64,000 bases of DNA from Halalkalicoccus sp. CGA53 (GTDB lineage Archaea > Halobacteriota > Halobacteria > Halobacteriales > Halalkalicoccaceae): positions 2,356,001 to 2,420,000 of the forward strand of contig NZ_CP144125.1 in NCBI RefSeq assembly GCF_036429475.1, in the 5' to 3' direction. Shown here in pieces: positions 1-8,884 of the stretch. Position numbers and translations under genes: made by a program. The stretch's first letter is position 1. Every line of letters starts with the position of its first letter. The notes under the pieces were generated by a model that was given only the letters and a program-made list of their open reading frames with translations, was not told where the DNA came from and did no database searches.

Positions 1-20
1 TGGTAGCCGAGGGCGGTCAT
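1..20 (-). CDS. N-terminal fragment of an unidentified gene, cut by the left edge
   Basis: An ATG on the minus strand at position 20 opens a frame that reads M-T-A-L-G-Y before the window ends. The gene upstream on this strand stops at 144, which leaves about 120 bp for a promoter. Six residues are too few to identify a product, and the start itself is only a plausible guess. Confidence 0.25.
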
Positions 21-143
21 CGCTCTACTCCCTCCGACGGGTTCGAGCGTCGCCCTCCGTGACGATCCGTTCCCGTCCGATGCCCGCGGCGTCCGCGACG
101 CCATCGGTCGACCGTTCGCATACCGGCGTCTCGACGGAGCGAC

Positions 144-2069
144 CTATAGTACCACGGCATGGCTCTGCGTGGCCGTCCCTACGTCGAGGGTCCAGTCGCC
201 GTCGGCCTCCACGGCGATCCAGACGACCCCGCCGGCGCTGTACGACCGCGAGGCGTCGACCTCGCCCTCCCGGTTGATCAGCTGTTCCCTGCTTCCGTCG
301 GCCCCGTGACCGTCGACGACGAACGCGCCGTCGCCGTCGTGCGCCGCGACGACCCGCACGTTCCCCTCGGTCCAGAGCGGGCCGACGAACGACGGGCCGG
401 TCCCCGAGTCCGAGACCGGGAGGTCGGCCAGGTCGTCGCGGTCGACCGAGGGCTGGGCCAGGTCGATCGTCCAGTCGTCGTCGGCCTCGACGTCGAGGCG
501 GTAGCTCCCGCCGGAGACGACGAGGACCGACTCGCCCGTCCCGTCCCCGTCGGCGCGGGCCAGTACGTCCCCACTGGCCTCGCCCTCCACCCCGACGGCG
601 AACGCTCCCTCGTGGGCGAACCGCGCCCGCAAGAGCCCCTCGTCGAGGTCGAACTCGTCGGTTCTCTCCGGGCCGGAGCCCTCGAACGAGTGCGACTCAC
701 CTCGCTCGAAGACGGTCCCGTCGGGGCGTTCCCGCGTCCCCTCTTCCCCGTCACCGCCGAGGTCGAGCGTGCCGTCGATCAGATCGGAGGGGGTGATCAC
801 GTCGAGCCCGCGCTGTTCGATGTGATCGAGCAGGTGCTCGTAGTCCTCGACGGGCATCCCCTCGCCCTCCCCGTCGACGATCCGGGGGATGTGGAGGACG
901 GTCAGCTGTCCGTACTGGTCGGCGAGGTTGACGTGTCTGCGGACCCCGTTGTGCAGGTCCGGCCCCCACATCATCGGGGTCACGTGGATGCCGGTCGGCG
1001 GCGCGCCGGTCGGACAGCCGCCGAAGACGAAGCCGGTCTCGTGGCTCTCGCGGATCACGGCATGTGTCGTCGGCTCAAGCCGCCGCCATTCGGGGGCGAA
1101 GAAGTGTCTCGCACCCCTTTCGAAGCCCCGCTCGACGAGGTACTCCCTCGCCTGCTCGATCGTTCGCCGCTGGTCCTCCTCGCTCTCGCCGGCGAGGTCG
1201 CCGCTCCCCGGCGAGGAGCCGACGTCCCAGCCACGGTCGCGGAGCTCGCGGAGTTCGTCGAGGTCCATCCGGCCGCCCTCGCCGATCCGGCTCGGGTCGA
1301 CGGCGACCGCGGCGGGCCACTCGCGCTCGCCGAGCGCCTCCGCCGCGATCGAACGGTGGGAGTCGAGCCCGCCGTAGTGGACGAGGATCGCCGCGCCGGT
1401 CTCGAGTCCCCGCGTTCTGCGGAGGTCGTCGACGACCACCCGCGGCGGCTCGTCGTCCGGGCCGACCGCGACGAGGTTGATCCCCGAGACGGCCGAGAGG
1501 TCGGGCTCGTCGGCCGGCTTGTGCTCGTAGCCGCAGTCGATTCGGAGCCAGTCGTCGTAGCCCTGCGGGAAGAAGCGAACGCTCGTGAGCCGCTCGTCGT
1601 ACGTCGGCGCGAGGAACTCGACCTCGATCCGGCTCGCCTCCTCAGGTTTGATCGCGAGCGAGGTGTCCCATCCCCCGAAATCGAGCGGTTCGGGGAACCT
1701 GAACGAGGCTGCGGCGATCCCCTCGTCGCTCTCGACGATCGCCGCCTGCGAGCCGACGCGCGCCTCCTCCGTGTCGGGCTCGATCCGACCCGCGAGCGCC
1801 TCCCACCGGTCGAGTTCCTCGAAGTCCGAGAGGAGCTCACCCGCCTCGATCGCCGGCCACTGCCGATCCGTCTCCGTCTCCGTCTCGGTCTCGTCGTCGT
1901 CGCTCGCGTCGTCCGCACCGCCCCCCGAGTCGTCGGCCTCGCCGTCGTCCTCCTGACTCGATTCCGGGGATTCGGGTTCCTCGTCGTCCGGGTCGGAACA
2001 GCCCGCCAGCGAGACCGCGGCCGCGCCGAGCGTCGCCAGCACGTGCCGCCGGGAGGGGCTTCCAATCAT
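144..2069 (-). CDS. Secreted lipoprotein with polysaccharide deacetylase-like domain
   Basis: This 641-residue protein begins with a twin-arginine lipoprotein signal (R7-R8, hydrophobic stretch, lipobox LAGC with Cys24) and an Asp/Glu-rich linker to about residue 75, so it should be anchored outside the cell. The middle (roughly 215-420) resembles the NodB/polysaccharide deacetylase fold: an 'ILVHYGG' strand, then HFFAPEW and VLHIPR blocks. The usual metal-binding His-rich motif is not obvious, so catalysis is uncertain. The C-terminal 200 residues hold two similar beta units, each ending in a 'W-T-(I/L)-D' strand. The frame is open further upstream, but the signal peptide fixes the start at 2069. 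Confidence 0.7.
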   Translation of the reverse strand: MIGSPSRRHVLATLGAAAVSLAGCSDPDDEEPESPESSQEDDGEADDSGGGADDASDDDETETETETDRQWPAIEAGELLSDFEELDRWEALAGRIEPDTEEARVGSQAAIVESDEGIAAASFRFPEPLDFGGWDTSLAIKPEEASRIEVEFLAPTYDERLTSVRFFPQGYDDWLRIDCGYEHKPADEPDLSAVSGINLVAVGPDDEPPRVVVDDLRRTRGLETGAAILVHYGGLDSHRSIAAEALGEREWPAAVAVDPSRIGEGGRMDLDELRELRDRGWDVGSSPGSGDLAGESEEDQRRTIEQAREYLVERGFERGARHFFAPEWRRLEPTTHAVIRESHETGFVFGGCPTGAPPTGIHVTPMMWGPDLHNGVRRHVNLADQYGQLTVLHIPRIVDGEGEGMPVEDYEHLLDHIEQRGLDVITPSDLIDGTLDLGGDGEEGTRERPDGTVFERGESHSFEGSGPERTDEFDLDEGLLRARFAHEGAFAVGVEGEASGDVLARADGDGTGESVLVVSGGSYRLDVEADDDWTIDLAQPSVDRDDLADLPVSDSGTGPSFVGPLWTEGNVRVVAAHDGDGAFVVDGHGADGSREQLINREGEVDASRSYSAGGVVWIAVEADGDWTLDVGTATQSHAVVL

Positions 2070-2145
2070 GTCCGAGAAGTGTACTCGCCCGCGATACTTG
2101 GCGTTATCGAAGACGTTTCGCACCTCGATCGGCGGAACCCACCCG

Positions 2146-2167
2146 AAAAACCGCCGGAGGGCTCCGG
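2146..2167 (-). terminator. Hairpin plus T-run after the ThuA-like gene
   Basis: On the minus strand CCGGAG and CTCCGG form a 6-bp stem with a 2-nt loop, followed 3 nt later by five T residues. It lies about 50 nt downstream of the stop at 2215 and before the lipoprotein promoter, which is where a transcript end is expected. Confidence 0.5.
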
Positions 2168-2214
2168 AGGGCGTTCTTCGTGCGATCAGTTCCTCTCGGA
2201 TTACTGTGTCTTCC

Positions 2215-2943
2215 CTATCGGTCGCTCGAGAGCTCCTCGAACGGCTCGGTCCGGTTCTCGAACGAGGGATCGGGACCGTCCTCGGGCACCGCCCACCGGA
2301 CCGCGTTCTCGATAACCCTCTGTATCTCCGGCTGGCGGTAGATCGGGTACGTCTCGTGGCCCGGCCGGAAGTAGAAGACGCGCCCGGCACCCCGCCGATA
2401 ACAGCAGCCCGAACGGAACACCTCCCCGCCCTCGAACCACGAGAGGAAGACGAGGTCGTCGGGTGCGGGCACGTCGAAGCGCTCGCCGTACATCTCGGCG
2501 TCCGGTATCGCGAACGACTCGGGGAGCCCGGCGGCGATCGGGTGGCTCGGCTCGACCACCCAGAGGCGCTCGCGCTCGCCCGCCTCCCGCCAGGTGAGCG
2601 AACAGCTTGTGCCCATCAGCCGCGTGAACGGCTTCGAGTAGTGTGCGGAGTGGAGCGCGAGAAAGCCCATCCCGGAGAGCACCCGCTCCACGACCCGCTC
2701 CACCACCTCGTCTCCGACCTCGTCGTGTGCGGCGTGGCCCCACCAGAGCAGGACGTCGGTCGCCTCCAGTCGCTCCTCGGAGAGCCCGTGGTCCGGTTCG
2801 TCGAGCGTCGCCGTCTCCACGTCGAAGCCCGCATCCGAGAGAAACCCGGCGATCGCCCCGTGGATCCCCTCGGGGTACTGTTCTCCGACCTTCCGGTCCT
2901 CGCGCTCGTGACGGAACTCGTTCCAGACGGTGACGCGCGTCAT
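2215..2943 (-). CDS. ThuA-like (trehalose utilisation family) protein
   Basis: This 242-residue cytoplasmic protein has the ThuA glutamine-amidotransferase-like fold. It starts M-T-R-V-T-V-W-N-E, then shows the block [12 protein letters not shown] near residue 70, the [10 protein letters not shown] block near 105, and a C-terminal [11 protein letters not shown] block. Family members act in disaccharide or keto-sugar metabolism, but the reaction is poorly defined. A sugar-phosphate isomerase/epimerase-type gene starts 75 bp away on the other strand, which fits a divergent carbohydrate locus. The start at 2943 was chosen because conserved sequence begins immediately; the open frame continues upstream without family similarity. 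Confidence 0.8.
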   Translation of the reverse strand: MTRVTVWNEFRHEREDRKVGEQYPEGIHGAIAGFLSDAGFDVETATLDEPDHGLSEERLEATDVLLWWGHAAHDEVGDEVVERVVERVLSGMGFLALHSAHYSKPFTRLMGTSCSLTWREAGERERLWVVEPSHPIAAGLPESFAIPDAEMYGERFDVPAPDDLVFLSWFEGGEVFRSGCCYRRGAGRVFYFRPGHETYPIYRQPEIQRVIENAVRWAVPEDGPDPSFENRTEPFEELSSDR

Positions 2944-3018
2944 CACGCTCACTCTCTCCGCGTCGGAGTAGTGGCTGTCGATCGGAAGGGGTATCCACCG
3001 CGCCGGCGAGGAGGCCCC

Positions 3019-3738
3019 ATGCGAACGGCGATCAACCTCTACACGCTCCGGTCGGTCGAGGCCCCGTCTTCGGAGATCCTGCACTCGATCGCCAGCGCGG
3101 GCTACGCGGGCGTCGAGTTCGCCGGGCTCTCCGATCCCGAAACGGTCGCGGACGCGCTCGAGGGGACCGACCTCGCGGTCGCCGGCGCACACGTCCCGAT
3201 CGACGACCTGGAGAACGAGTTCGAGGCGACGGTCGAGAGGTACCGAACGATCGGCTGTCGCGACCTCGTGGTACCGTACCTCCCGGAGGAGGCGTTCGCC
3301 TCGGAGGACGCGGTCACACGCACCGCAGCGCGCCTCGACGCGCTCGCCGATCGGGCGAGCGACGAGGGCTTCTCGTTTCACTACCACAACCACGACCACG
3401 AGTTCACCGATTTAGGTACCGAAACGGGCTTCGAGGCGTTCTGCGACCGGAGCGAGCGGGTCGGGATCGAGCTCGATTCGGGCTGGGCGGTCGCCGCGGG
3501 CGCGGATCCCGTCGCACTGCTGGAGCGCTACGCCGACCGGGTCCGGCTGGTCCACGCGAAGGACGTCGAGCGCGGTTCGGGAACGCCGGTCGAGCTCGGC
3601 GAGGGCGACCTCCCGCTGGAGGGGGTGCTGGCCGAGGCGGACCGAAGCAGAGTCGAGTGGGCGGTCTACGAGCACGACGAGCCGACCGATCCGATCGAAT
3701 CGATGCGCCACGGCGTCGGGCTTCTCGATCGGTCGTAG
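3019..3738 (+). CDS. Sugar phosphate isomerase/epimerase family protein
   Basis: The 239-residue protein is an AP-endonuclease-2-like TIM barrel of the xylose isomerase-like/IolE type. Visible signatures are the N-terminal INLYTLR strand, [10 protein letters not shown], the metal-ligand region [10 protein letters not shown] near residue 125, GIELDSGWA, and VRLVHAKDV near 185. The family isomerises or epimerises sugars and inositol derivatives with a divalent metal; the substrate cannot be deduced. It is divergent from the ThuA-like gene, and the two families often occur together in sugar-catabolic loci. The ATG at 3019 sits directly before the first beta strand. Confidence 0.8.
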   Translation: MRTAINLYTLRSVEAPSSEILHSIASAGYAGVEFAGLSDPETVADALEGTDLAVAGAHVPIDDLENEFEATVERYRTIGCRDLVVPYLPEEAFASEDAVTRTAARLDALADRASDEGFSFHYHNHDHEFTDLGTETGFEAFCDRSERVGIELDSGWAVAAGADPVALLERYADRVRLVHAKDVERGSGTPVELGEGDLPLEGVLAEADRSRVEWAVYEHDEPTDPIESMRHGVGLLDRS

Positions 3739-3941
3739 TGCCGGTCGAGGACAGAACCCCTCGTCGAACGTGACGGTGACCCGCGAGGCCCCACAGGCTC
3801 CCGATCGGCCTCGGCGCGGGCGACGAAGTCGTCGACGACGTCGGGGTGGTGGGAGTCGTCGATTCTGACCGGTTCACCCCGTCGAACGGGCCGCTACATT
3901 CAACCCCGTCGCATCCCTAGCCCTGCCACCACAGGACGACG

Positions 3942-4862
3942 ATGCAGGACTTCTACGAGGTACTCGACGTCGATCCGGACGCCTCCCGGAGACGGATCAG
4001 GCGTGCCTATCGAGAGAAGGTGAAGGAGTACCACCCGGACGTGAACGACGACTCGCGGGCACGCGCCCAGTTCACGACGCTCAAGCGGGCGGAGGAGGTG
4101 CTCACCGACGGGACGGAACGGCGGGCGTACGACCGACTCGGCCACGAGCGGTACGTCGCCGAGCGGCTGAACGGCGGGCTCGTGGGCAGCGGACGATCGC
4201 CGCGGACGTCGGCGGCGGCGGGGGGGACGGCCACGACGCGCAACCGGACACGAGGGAGAACGAGCGCGCAGCAGGGGTCTCAGTGGCCGGGGGGGGACGT
4301 CCCGCGCGGTGGGCGTGTCGACGATCGGCGTCGAGCGGGGGCGAACCCGACCGCTGGGAGCGACGACTGGCGGTCGGTCCGCGAGACGTACTCCGGATAC
4401 TCCGCGACCGAGTACACGGTCCGGTACCTCTGGCTGTTCGTCCTCGTCGCCTCGCTTCCCTACGTCGGGGGGCTCGCGGCGTTCTCTCTTGCCCACGGGG
4501 GAACGATCCTCGCCGCGCTCGTCGCCGATCCGGCCGCGCTCGCGACCGACCGGTCCGGACTGCCGACGCTCACCTCGGCGATCGTCGCGAGCGTCGAGGG
4601 CGACCCCGGCGTCGGCGTCGCGGGCGTCCTGTTACTCGTCGGCGCGGTCGTCCTCCCGGTCGCGTTCGCGATGACCGTCTGGCAGCTCAGGCGGCTCACC
4701 GTCTGGCGGGCGAGCCCGCTCTACGTCGTCGCCGCCGCGGGGCCAGTGGGTGGAATCGCGCTCAACCTCGCCGGGGTCACCACCCTGCCGGTCGACGCGG
4801 TCTGTTACCTTCTCTTGCCGCTCGCAGCGATCTCGACGCTGCTCTACCACCGGTTTCGGTGA
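3942..4862 (+). CDS. J-domain membrane protein
   Basis: Residues 1-64 are a J domain with the invariant HPD triad at 31-33 and the helix IV segment RRAYDRLGHERY. A glycine/arginine-rich, low-complexity stretch follows (about 75-150). The C-terminal half has four or five hydrophobic segments, starting with YLWLFVLVASLPYVGG. J domains stimulate the ATPase of Hsp70/DnaK. This is not canonical DnaJ: it has no zinc-finger or substrate-binding domain, and the membrane anchor suggests recruitment of DnaK to the membrane. Related J-domain/transmembrane proteins occur across haloarchaea. Length is 306 residues. Confidence 0.8.
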   Translation: MQDFYEVLDVDPDASRRRIRRAYREKVKEYHPDVNDDSRARAQFTTLKRAEEVLTDGTERRAYDRLGHERYVAERLNGGLVGSGRSPRTSAAAGGTATTRNRTRGRTSAQQGSQWPGGDVPRGGRVDDRRRAGANPTAGSDDWRSVRETYSGYSATEYTVRYLWLFVLVASLPYVGGLAAFSLAHGGTILAALVADPAALATDRSGLPTLTSAIVASVEGDPGVGVAGVLLLVGAVVLPVAFAMTVWQLRRLTVWRASPLYVVAAAGPVGGIALNLAGVTTLPVDAVCYLLLPLAAISTLLYHRFR

Positions 4863-4883
4863 CCGCCACCAACCGATCGGCGG

Positions 4884-4893
4884 ATTTTATACG
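4884..4893 (+). promoter_or_regulatory. TATA box of the acetamidase/formamidase gene
   Basis: An AT-rich block reading ATTTTATACG is centred about 29 bp before the ATG at 4917, in GC-rich surroundings. This spacing places the transcript start at or just before the start codon, which is the usual leaderless haloarchaeal arrangement. Confidence 0.55.
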
Positions 4894-4916
4894 TGTTCCA
4901 CCGTCCGTGACACTCG

Positions 4917-5876
4917 ATGACGGGGGAGACGCGAACGGTCGATCACCGCCTGAGCGACGCCGACGAGAACATCCACCACGCCTGGGACAACTCGCTCGAT
5001 CCAGTACTCGAGATCGAGCCGGGCGAGACGGTCCGGTTCGAGTGCCGGGACGCGGTGGACCGACAGGTGAACGTCGAGTCCGGGACCGAAGAGTTCGCGG
5101 CGATCTCGTTCGACCCGGTCCACCCGCTCACGGGTCCGGTCCACGTCGAGGGTGCCGAACCGGGTGACGTGCTGGTCGTCGAACTGCTCGAGTTCCAGCA
5201 CAAGGGCTGGGGGTACACGGGATACCTCCCCGGCGAGATGGGTCTCGGCCTGCTCCCCGAGGAGTTCCCCGAGGCGGGCGTCCACGTCTGGGATCTCGTG
5301 GGGGACGTCGGTCACTTCGTGAACGGGATCGAGGTTCCGCTCGACCCGTTCCCGGGCGTGATCGGCGTCGCGCCCGCCGAGTCGGGCGACCACGGTACGC
5401 TGCCGCCCCGGTCGGTCGGCGGGAACATGGACGTCAAACACATGACCGCGGGGTCGACGGTCTACTTGCCCGTCGACGTCGAGGGCGCGCTGTTCTCGAC
5501 CGGCGACTGCCACGCCGCACAGGGCGACGGCGAGGTCTGCGTGACGGGGATCGAGGCGCCGATGTTCGTCACCGCGCGGTTCGACGTCGATACGGAGATG
5601 TCGATCGACCAGCCCCAGTTCGAGACGACCGGGCCGTTCACCCCGACCGGGAGGGACGAGCCGATGTACGCGACGACGGGCATCGCCGACGACCTGATGG
5701 AGGCGACGAAGCTCGCGGTCGAACACATGATCGACCACCTCCACGGGGAGCGGGGGCTGACGCGGGGCGAGGCCTACATCCTCTGTTCGGCCGCCGTCGA
5801 CCTCAAGATCAGCGAGGTCGTCGACGCGCCGAACTGGGTCGTCACGGCGTACCTCCCCGAGAGCATCTTCCCGTAA
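4917..5876 (+). CDS. Acetamidase/formamidase family protein
   Basis: The 319-residue protein matches the FmdA/AmdA family along its length. It shows the N-terminal HHAWDN block, the EPGETVRFECRDA segment, HPLTGPVHVEGAEPGDVLVVE, and GDCHAAQGDGEVCVTGIE in the second half. Family members hydrolyse formamide or acetamide to ammonia and the carboxylic acid in the cytoplasm, giving access to simple nitrogen sources. Substrate specificity is not readable here. The gene appears monocistronic: it has its own TATA box and a strong hairpin immediately follows the stop. Confidence 0.85.
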   Translation: MTGETRTVDHRLSDADENIHHAWDNSLDPVLEIEPGETVRFECRDAVDRQVNVESGTEEFAAISFDPVHPLTGPVHVEGAEPGDVLVVELLEFQHKGWGYTGYLPGEMGLGLLPEEFPEAGVHVWDLVGDVGHFVNGIEVPLDPFPGVIGVAPAESGDHGTLPPRSVGGNMDVKHMTAGSTVYLPVDVEGALFSTGDCHAAQGDGEVCVTGIEAPMFVTARFDVDTEMSIDQPQFETTGPFTPTGRDEPMYATTGIADDLMEATKLAVEHMIDHLHGERGLTRGEAYILCSAAVDLKISEVVDAPNWVVTAYLPESIFP

Positions 5877-5877
5877 C

Positions 5878-5911
5878 GGCGCGGACGGAGCACCAGTCGG
5901 GTGTCCGCGCC
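5878..5911 (+). terminator. 9-bp perfect stem-loop after the amidase gene
   Basis: GGCGCGGAC (5878-5886) pairs perfectly with GTCCGCGCC (5903-5911) around a 16-nt loop, starting one base after the TAA stop. It lies between convergent genes, so it may end transcription of the amidase gene. No T-run follows. Confidence 0.5.
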
Positions 5912-6069
5912 AGGTAGAGCGTTCGTTCCGGGGGGCAAACCGGTTCAGTTCGGGTCAATATTCACGGGCCGACGCTCGGAAACCGTAACTACCGTCGCCG
6001 ATAGCGGGGCGCTCTGACCGCGTGTCCGATATCGGCCCCGTCGAGACGATCGTTTCCGACGCCCGTCGA

Positions 6070-6714
6070 TCAGCGAACCCAGTAGAGTTCGGACGTTCCG
6101 AGAAACCGACTCAGGTCCGAGGTCTGTCGGTAGTCCATCGCGAGGATCGTACCGAGCCGGTCGACCAGCGCCCTGTGATCGTTCTCGTCCCACTCCGCGG
6201 GCTCCGCGATCGGGACGACGAGAAAGCCGCTCCCGCGGATCTCTGTGGCGTGGACGCTCTCGACGTCTATCTCCCCTGCGACCTTCGCGGTGTAGCCGGC
6301 GACGACGTGGCGGATCGCCCGCTCGCCGACCGGCAAGAGGACGTGGGCTGCGATCGCCCGGAGTTCGGCGTCGAAGAAGCGTTCGAGGTCGGCGTACTCC
6401 CGCTCGGTCGGCTCCTCGCCCTCCGGCCGGCACATGTGGAGGTAGCTCAGGAAGAGGTTCCACACCGCCGGTTCGTCGCTGTACGGCTCCTCGAGAAAGC
6501 CCGCCTCCGAGAGCGCCGCCTGGAGGCGCTCGCCCGCGAGCGATCCTGTGAACGGAACGCCCGTCGAGGCCCCTCCGTGGACGTTCGGGTGGTCGCCGAT
6601 CACGTGGAAGTCGGCGTTCGCGTCGCCGTAGCCGGGGACCGCACTCTCGGCGCCGTGGGGACAGGGCGGGCGCATGCCGAACGGGTTGCTCGTCCGATCC
6701 GTGACGTTCTCCAC
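6070..6714 (-). CDS. Uracil-DNA glycosylase superfamily protein
   Basis: The 214-residue protein has the pattern of the UDG superfamily: a motif-1-like stretch FHVIGDHPNVHGG near residue 37, followed by GVPFTGSLAGERL and an internal WNLFLSYLHMCRP segment corresponding to the 'NxxKC' region. These enzymes remove uracil from deaminated DNA to start base-excision repair. Only two Cys residues are visible, so the four-Cys iron-sulphur site of family-4 enzymes is absent. This divergent type is common in haloarchaea. It shares a strand with the halocyanin gene upstream but is probably transcribed separately. Confidence 0.65.
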   Translation of the reverse strand: MENVTDRTSNPFGMRPPCPHGAESAVPGYGDANADFHVIGDHPNVHGGASTGVPFTGSLAGERLQAALSEAGFLEEPYSDEPAVWNLFLSYLHMCRPEGEEPTEREYADLERFFDAELRAIAAHVLLPVGERAIRHVVAGYTAKVAGEIDVESVHATEIRGSGFLVVPIAEPAEWDENDHRALVDRLGTILAMDYRQTSDLSRFLGTSELYWVR

Positions 6715-6751
6715 GCCCCTTTCCAGCTAGCGGGGGAGCAAAAGTCGATCG

Positions 6752-7246
6752 TTACTCCCCCACGGCGACCACGCCCTTCATCGCCTGTGCCTGGTGTGGC
6801 GTACAGAGGTAGCGGTAGACGCCCGGGTCGGAGAACGTGTAGGTGAAGGTGTGCCCGGCGTCGGCGGTCTGCTCGCTCTCGAACGCCCCGTCGACCTCCA
6901 CCACGTTGTGGCCGCCGCCCTGTCCGGTCCACTCCCAGACGACATCGGTGCCGGGGTCGACCAGGACCGCCGGCGGGGTGAAGCGCAGCCCGTCGTTGCC
7001 GGTCCCGACCTCGACGGTCACCTCCCCTTCCCCCCGCAGATCGGCGGTCCCCTCGTAGTTCGGCACGTCGTCGAGCCAGCCGTCGTAGGTCGGTACCTCG
7101 TCGTCCGGGACCGATTCGGCCTCGTCGAGTCCCGACGCGCTTCCGTTGCCGCCGCCGAGACAGCCGGCGAGCGAGCCACCGAGGACCACTCCACCGATCG
7201 CTCTCAACACCGTCCGACGTCCTCCGAGGGTAGGATCTCCTCTCAT
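6752..7246 (-). CDS. Halocyanin (blue-copper lipoprotein)
   Basis: This 164-residue, membrane-anchored electron carrier has a twin-arginine motif (R10-R11) and lipobox LAGC with Cys29, so it is exported folded and lipid-anchored. The plastocyanin-like domain carries all four type-1 copper ligands: His in GGGHNVVEV, and Cys, His and Met in the C-terminal block C-T-P-H-Q-A-Q-A-M. The segment DVPNYEGT is typical of halocyanins. It likely shuttles electrons on the outer face of the membrane. A second halocyanin-type gene lies 75 bp upstream on the same strand. The start at 7246 is set by the signal peptide. Confidence 0.88.
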   Translation of the reverse strand: MRGDPTLGGRRTVLRAIGGVVLGGSLAGCLGGGNGSASGLDEAESVPDDEVPTYDGWLDDVPNYEGTADLRGEGEVTVEVGTGNDGLRFTPPAVLVDPGTDVVWEWTGQGGGHNVVEVDGAFESEQTADAGHTFTYTFSDPGVYRYLCTPHQAQAMKGVVAVGE

Positions 7247-7321
7247 GGCTCCGGGGGACCTCTCGCTCACCGTTCGTATCGAGCGGCCAAAAACCACGTG
7301 AAACCGATCGGCAGCCGAGGA

Positions 7322-8071
7322 TCAGTCCTCGGTCTCGTCGTCCGCGTCGTCGCCGACGTCGGCGTCGTCCTCGCCGTTCCCCTCGGTGTCGTCTTCGGTC
7401 TCCGCACCGTCCTCCTCGTCGTCGACCGCTTCGGTCTCGTCGTCCTCGACGTCCGCGTCTTCGTCGTCGTCAGCGTCCGCATCGCCGTCGACGGCGACCG
7501 CACCCTTCTTGCCCTGTGCCTCGTGGGGCTCACAGACGTAGAGGGTGACGCCGCCTTCTTCCTCGAACGTGTGCTCGTAGGTGAACCCCTCCTCGTCGGT
7601 CAGCTCGCTCTCTAGTTCCTCGCCCTCCTCGCTCACCACGTTGTGCTCGCCGCCCTCACCGGTCCACTCCCAGACGACTTCCGTGCCTGGATCGACCGTG
7701 ATCGCGGCCGGCTCGAACAGCAGGCCGTCGTCGCCCGCGCCGACGGTCACCTCGACGCTCTCCTCGCCGCGGAAGTCGTAGGTCCCCTCGTAGTTCGGCA
7801 CGTCGTCCATGAACTCGCCGTAGTCCGGCTCCTCGTCGTCGTCGACGAACTCCGCGTCCGTCTCGTCGCCCGCGTCGTCCGTCTCCTCGGTGTCGTCCTC
7901 CTCGTCGAGGCCGTCGTCGTCCTCCACCATGTCGTCGTCACCGTCGTCGGCCGGCTCCTCTCCCTCCTCCGGGTCGTCCGCACAGCCGGCGAGCGCCGTC
8001 ATCCCGAAGACGGCTGCGCCGGTGGATCTCAGCACGGTACGGCGGTCCAGCTCCGAGGTCTGCGGTGTCAT
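7322..8071 (-). CDS. Halocyanin-like lipoprotein lacking the axial methionine
   Basis: The 249-residue protein has a Tat lipoprotein signal (R10-R11, Cys30), an acidic linker, a cupredoxin domain, and a long Asp/Glu-rich C-terminal tail of about 55 residues. Three copper ligands align with the downstream halocyanin (His in GGEHNVVSE; Cys and His in C-E-P-H-E-A-Q). The position of the axial Met is Lys in G-K-K-G. The copper site should therefore be altered or absent. It probably arose by duplication of the neighbour. The acidic tail may be an adaptation to salt or a partner-binding surface. Its start is fixed by the signal peptide. Confidence 0.8.
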   Translation of the reverse strand: MTPQTSELDRRTVLRSTGAAVFGMTALAGCADDPEEGEEPADDGDDDMVEDDDGLDEEDDTEETDDAGDETDAEFVDDDEEPDYGEFMDDVPNYEGTYDFRGEESVEVTVGAGDDGLLFEPAAITVDPGTEVVWEWTGEGGEHNVVSEEGEELESELTDEEGFTYEHTFEEEGGVTLYVCEPHEAQGKKGAVAVDGDADADDDEDADVEDDETEAVDDEEDGAETEDDTEGNGEDDADVGDDADDETED

Positions 8072-8319
8072 TGGTGTATCTGGAGACGGCCGAACGACCG
8101 CTCCGAACGGTGGTTGGGACCGAACCGGGAAAAGGGGTTCGAAGATGACACCTGGTCTGAACGTCGGCACCACATCACACCGCCTCCCTCGGGATCGCTG
8201 ACCGTCCGTCGGTCGGCTGTACAGCCACGGCGACCGAACGCGCGGCGAGGACCTGGAGTCGACCCGCGAACCGTCGACGAGATCACGACGCCCGCGCGGG
8301 CGGCGATCCGAGTCGAACC

Positions 8320-8829
8320 TCAGCGATCGCGGACCTCGTCGGCGACGGTCCGAACCGTCTCGTACTCCCCGTCGCTGTACGTGACGAACCGGACCTCCGA
8401 GAGCGACGCCGGCTCGTACGAGCCGATCTCCTCGGCGATGATCCGCGCCCCGTCCGCGAGGTCGAAACCCGCGACACCGCAGCCGAGCGCGGGGATCACG
8501 AGCGACTCGCAGCCGAGCTCGTCGGCCCTCTCCAGGCTGTTGCGCGTCGCGTCCCGGACGCTCTCGGTGGTGGCCTTCCCGTCCCCGTAGTGGGGCATCG
8601 CGGCGGCGTGGATCACGTACTCGCAGTCGAGGTCGTAGCCGTCGGTGACGGCTACCTCGCCGAGCTCTATCGGTCCCTCCGCGGTCGCCGCCTCGTCGAT
8701 CTCCTCGCCCGCACCCCGTCTGAGCGCGCCGGCGACGCCCGAGCCCATCCGCAGGCTCGTCCCCGCCGCGTTCACCAGCGCGTCGGCCCGTTGCGCCGCG
8801 ATGTCCCCCTGGATCACGGTGAACTCCAT
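8320..8829 (-). CDS. Macro domain (ADP-ribose-binding) protein
   Basis: The whole 169-residue protein is a single macro domain. It begins I-Q-G-D-I at residues 6-10, followed by ALVNAAGTSLRMGSGVAGAL and the phosphate-binding block PALGCGVAGF near 117. Stand-alone macro proteins of this kind hydrolyse ADP-ribose derivatives such as O-acetyl-ADP-ribose or mono-ADP-ribosylated targets. The Asn-Ala-Ala-Gly element and glycine-rich loops needed for ADP-ribose binding are present, so an active protein is likely. A good TATA box lies upstream; no operon partner is apparent. Confidence 0.85.
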   Translation of the reverse strand: MEFTVIQGDIAAQRADALVNAAGTSLRMGSGVAGALRRGAGEEIDEAATAEGPIELGEVAVTDGYDLDCEYVIHAAAMPHYGDGKATTESVRDATRNSLERADELGCESLVIPALGCGVAGFDLADGARIIAEEIGSYEPASLSEVRFVTYSDGEYETVRTVADEVRDR

Positions 8830-8852
8830 GCTCGAGCGTAGTTCGTCCGCGA

Positions 8853-8860
8853 GTATAAAT
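8853..8860 (-). promoter_or_regulatory. TATA box of the macro-domain gene
   Basis: On the minus strand ATTTATAC is centred about 28 bp before the ATG at 8829, consistent with a leaderless transcript. Confidence 0.55.
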
Positions 8861-8884
8861 CTGGGAGCGGGCTCCGTTCCCCTG

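Noticed and set aside
159-2315. A long plus-strand frame opposite the deacetylase-like lipoprotein
   Set aside because: No domain or signal; the minus strand has a Tat lipoprotein signal and family motifs. Long antisense frames are expected at this GC content.
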